Assembly (NCBI GenBank): GCA_003568945.1
Contig: BDIP01000297.1
Location: 1-22,298 of the forward strand
Direction: 5' to 3'
DNA: 22,298 nucleotides
Source: Kipferlia bialata
Lineage: Eukaryota; Fornicata
Part shown: positions 15,572 through 21,191 of the stretch, one piece after another
Numbering within the stretch: position 1 is the stretch's first letter
How the letters are laid out: the number at the start of each line of letters is the position of its first letter
The notes under the pieces: generated by a model
Told to the model about the DNA's origin: nothing
Databases searched by the model: none
Seen by the model: the letters and a program-made list of their open reading frames with translations, nothing else
Made by a program: the position numbers and the translations under genes

Positions 15572-17650
15572 CCTATATCTAACCCCTAGTGCCCGTATCC
15601 CCATGCCTGTTGAGTTTGCTGATGTCTCTCATGTGTCACTGCTGGACGGGGATGTGTACTATGGGAGTGGAGACCCATTATTCATAGGTATTATATATGT
15701 ATGTATATATATATGTGTGTGCGGGTATGAATGAATATATATTTACTGAGGGAGTGGAGATCCATTGCTCATAGTACGTTATATATTTGTGTGGTATATG
15801 TATACTATATATACTCGCCACAGGCATATACATCTATGACTCCCTTGGCTCCCCCATCACAGATGGCAGAGTATATACAGAGTATATATACAGTATATAC
15901 ATATATTTATACATATATACAATATACTATATATATGTGTGTACTGTATATTCTCACCACAGGCATATACATCTATGACAGCATGGGTTCTCCTATCACA
16001 GATGGCAGAGTATATACAGTATATCTATATATATATCACGGCTGGCAGAGTATAATCCTCTATACTAAGTATATATACTAACCCCAGGCATCTATGTCTA
16101 TGACAGCATGGGCTCCCCCATCACAGATGGCAGGGTGGTCAGGACAGGGATATCCCTCGAGGACTTCACAGTGGCCACATACCTATACCCAGGTATGAAT
16201 ATATTTCATATAGTACATATATATAAATATACTATATTCCATATTCATACTATGATGTCTTCAGTTTAGTGTATACCCGTACATGTGTATGCTCACCCCA
16301 GGCCATGACTACTATGCATACTATGCAGGTGACGTTGATACATGCCGGGCAGTGACACTCACAGTATATGTGGCACCGGACAGACACACGAGGTAATGTA
16401 TATATGGAAGTATGTGTATATATATATATATATGTGTGTGTGTATGTATTATATGTATTAATATACACTCACTGTATATGTGGCACCGGACAGACACACG
16501 AGGTATCTCTCTCTCTATATATATGTATATTTATATATATATAATAGATAGTGAGGATGACTGGTATGTCATACGTACGGTGTACGGTGTGTACTATCAT
16601 TATATGTACATCTACTATCTACACTCTAACCGCTAGTGAGGACCGAAATGCCCTTTACCACACCTATGTATTCACTACTCATATATAGATATGTGTGTAT
16701 ATGTATATATATACTATACAGTGTATACTCTACACCATCCTCACCCTCCAGTGAGGATGACTGGGATGCCCTCATTCCTCTATTATCCTATTAGCACATC
16801 AGGCATACTCTTTGCACTCTCTCTCTCTCTATATATGTGTGCTGTATACAACCTCTTACCCCCAGTGAGGATGACTGGGATGCCTTACCACACCTCTGTA
16901 TTAACTATATATATGTATACAAGTATGTATGAATATGTATATATATGTATTCACACTCTATACACCCCTCTTACCCCCAGTGAGGATGACTGGGATGCCC
17001 TGATACCATACCCAGTCCCGGTGCAGGTATATATGTGCATAGATATATAGTGTATATACAGTGTATATTAGTATATATTATGCTCTATGTGGATGTATTG
17101 ATGCCCTGATACCATACCCAGTCCCGGTGCAGGTGGGTAGATGTATCTACATGTATATATATGACTATGATATATATGACTATGGACAGTGACGCCTCAG
17201 TACTCTATTCAGTGTTTAGTGTGCACTATTTATGTCAACTTCCTCGTATATATATATATATATATATACATATATGTATATATTTGGACCCTCATGGATG
17301 TCCCTCACCATACGTCTACACGGATGTGTCCTCCGTGGGTGGGAGATATACATATGTACATATATATGTGTGTGTGTATATATATCAAGATATATAGATC
17401 AAGATGCACTATACATTGTCCTAGCCATGTGATCCTAACGCCAGGTCTACACGGATGTGTCCTCCGTGGGTGAGAAGATATCATTCCCTTATATTGCATA
17501 TGTATGTATACCTATCTATATATATATACATGTATGTGCCTTACTCTAGGTCTACACAGATGTGTCCTCTGTGGGGGTCTATCCCCCAATGGTGGCCATA
17601 GGGCACACGACAGACTTTGTACTCACAGGTACGGAATATATACATATTTA

Positions 17651-17693
<43 letters not shown>

Positions 17694-18256
17694 TAAACAT
17701 ATGGTGTCAATGGTGGTCATAGGGCACAGGACAGACTTCACTCTCACAGGTACAGTGGATATATTCATATATTATATGATGTATATGTACACATGTGTAT
17801 ATATATGTATATATTGTGTATACGCCACAGTACAGACTTCGTACTCACAGGGACGATGTCACCTGGGGTGTGACATGTACTCTTTTCATATTATATATAT
17901 ATATATATATAAGCATGGCTCCAATACCAGGTTACGACTCTTGTAACAACGTGGTCCCTGTTGACATGTCCATGTCCGTGGCGTGGTGGCCTGAGACAGA
18001 GGGAGTTGCCCTGTCTAAATGCACCTTCAACACACCCGAGATAGGTTAGTGGATGTCAATATATATGTATATATACATATATATATGTATGTATGTATAT
18101 ATACACATTGTACATATAGTGCCCATGAGACAGAGGGGGTGGATTCATCGAAGTGTGTGTTCAACACTCCTGAGATAGGTTGGTGAATAGTGTGTGGTTC
18201 AACACTTTTGAGATGTCAACTAGCCAGTCTCTCTCTCTCTCTCCCTCTCTCTCTCT

Positions 18257-18303
<47 letters not shown>

Positions 18304-19114
18304 ACACACACACACACTCTATATATATATCTATATGTATATGTATGTGTATCCCAATCTAATTCTAGGCGATGTCAACTACTCTGTCACCATGGACATA
18401 CCAGTGGACAGGGTCAATGAGAGGCCAGTACTAGAGGTAGATATGTATATATGTATCAGTATACTTATACATATGTGCATATGTATGTACTTATTGTATA
18501 TTGATGGATATACCAGTGGACAGGGTCAATGAGAGGCCAGTCTTGTAGGTAGATATATGTATATATATACATATATCAGTATACTTATACATATACATAT
18601 GTATGTGATAGTATATACACTATAGTCAATGAGAGGCCAGTCTTGGAGGTATGCATTTACTACTGTGTCACTGTACATATGTGTATATATATGTGTGTGT
18701 GTGTGTGTAATTAGTTGTATATACATATATATGTGGATGTGCCAGTGGACAGGGTCAGTGAGAGGCCAGTACTCGAGGTGGGGTATATCAGTGTATCTAT
18801 ACATATGTAAATAGGTATATATATGTGTGTGTTAGAGTGTATATATACATATATGTGTGGATATATACATATATATGTGGATGTGCCAGTGGGCAGGGTC
18901 ATTACAATAGGTATACACCATTCCCTCTCTCTGTCGTAGGATATATGCCCATATACATTTATTTCCCCAGATGTACCCCTCTGACCCCATCATGGTCACT
19001 CCCTCTCTCTCTCCATATGTATATATGTATATATCATATATATATATATACATATCTAACCCTAGATCCATACCAAGCCACCTAGCGGTCCTGTACCCGA
19101 CCCCATCATGGTCA

Positions 19115-19155
<41 letters not shown>

Positions 19156-19664
19156 GTATACACACCTCACCCTAGATCCATACTGCCCCACCTAGCGGTC
19201 CCACCCCTGACCCCATCATGGTCACCCTCTCTATGACACTGGGCACAGTCACAACGGCAGATGTACACCCTACTGAGGTGTGTCTATATATATGGAGAGA
19301 ATACAGCTCTGGTGACACCCTGACCATCACATAGATAGATATATATGCTTATATATCAACTGTTAGACTCTATTATATATATAGTCATTCATGCTGAGTA
19401 CTAATACCTAGGTAACCTCCTGTTCCGGTGACACCACCCTGACCATCACATATATTAATGCTTATATACATATATATATATATGTAATGACTTAGTAATC
19501 TAACTCACAGGTCACCTCCTGTTCTGGCGACACCACCCTGACCGTCACCCCCTTCAACGAGAGTGGCACTGTGATGATAGACACAGAGGCACAGCTCAGC
19601 GTGTACTTTGAGGATGAGCCTGAGGAGAGGTATGTATATAGATATATAAAGACTGTATATACAT

Positions 19665-19708
<44 letters not shown>

Positions 19709-20579
19709 GGCACAGCTCAGTGTGTACTTCGAGGATGAGCCAGAGGAGAGGTATATATATGCATAGATATACTATATATATATACTTTTACATGTTATAG
19801 AGAGAGAGAGAGAGAGAGGCATTGAGGATGAACCAGAGGAGAGGTATAGGGCAGTTCAAGATTCATGAGTGAGTATAATTAGTGTATGTATGTTTATTGC
19901 ACTTACTCCTAGGTACCTTACCCCTCTGTATGTCAATCTATCTTACCATACACTCTCTTGTATATATTTTCATACATATTTTTACCCTCAGGTACCTAGC
20001 CCGTCTGTGTGAGACCTGTCATACTATAACATCTGATATGCATATGATACTGATACTGACCCCCAGGTACCTTACCTTGCCCGTCCACGTGTCGATCTCT
20101 CCATGATATACACTATGATGTCTATATACACCATGATGTACTAATCCCATTGATAGTGACCCTCAGGTACCTAGCCCGTCTGTGTGAGACCTGTGTGCCT
20201 CTGTCATACTACGTCACAGTCGGGGACTACTGCGGGGTCATGTACGTTAGTATGTATCAGTTCTTTCTCTCTATATATAGATAGATATAGATAGGTAGAC
20301 CATATTCTATATGCCACAGTCGGGGTCTATTGCACTCCAATGTGAGTTGCTGTTGTGTGATACATATACAATGTCTGTATATGTATAATGGTATACGCTG
20401 TCATACTATGTCACAGTCTACTGTGGGGTCATGTGAGTAGTTGTGTTGTGTGTACTGTTCTGGTGTACTCATCTCTCTTGCTGCTCAGGTGTCTCCTCTA
20501 CATTTCTCTCTCTCTACATATATGTTATGTTACATTTTTTGCATATTCCAGGGACCGAAACCTAGTTGTGCTCGCAGTG

Positions 20580-20614
<35 letters not shown>

Positions 20615-21160
20615 CTCTAGGCACCGCAACTTGCTGCTCAGGTGTCTCCTCTCTCTCTCTATGTATATATACATATGAGTATATCGCTAACGCTAGGGAC
20701 CGTAACCTAGTTGTGGCTGTTGCCTCCCAGACCACCCCAGTGTCAACACTCACAGTCACAATGGGTATGTGTTGCTATATCTATATATATGACACATATA
20801 TGTGGTGCTATACACTATATGCTACATAGATATCAGGTACCATATATAATGCTACATATATATCATGTGCCATATATATGAGTATACATATATGTTGCCT
20901 CCCAGACCACACCCGTCAATATAGTGAGAATGAGTATGTGTATACCATTGTATACCATTGTATCTTTGTAACAGTCTATGTTTATGTAAAGTGAGAGAGA
21001 TGGTATCTATATGGTATGTATCCATTCACCCACAGTCACAATATATATATATATTTGTGGTATTTGATGCTTCATATGGCCTTGCAAATTGGTATACACT
21101 GACCTCAGTCTACTTTGCCCTGGATGTATTATATATATATATATTATTGGTATATACATT

Positions 21161-21191
<31 letters not shown>

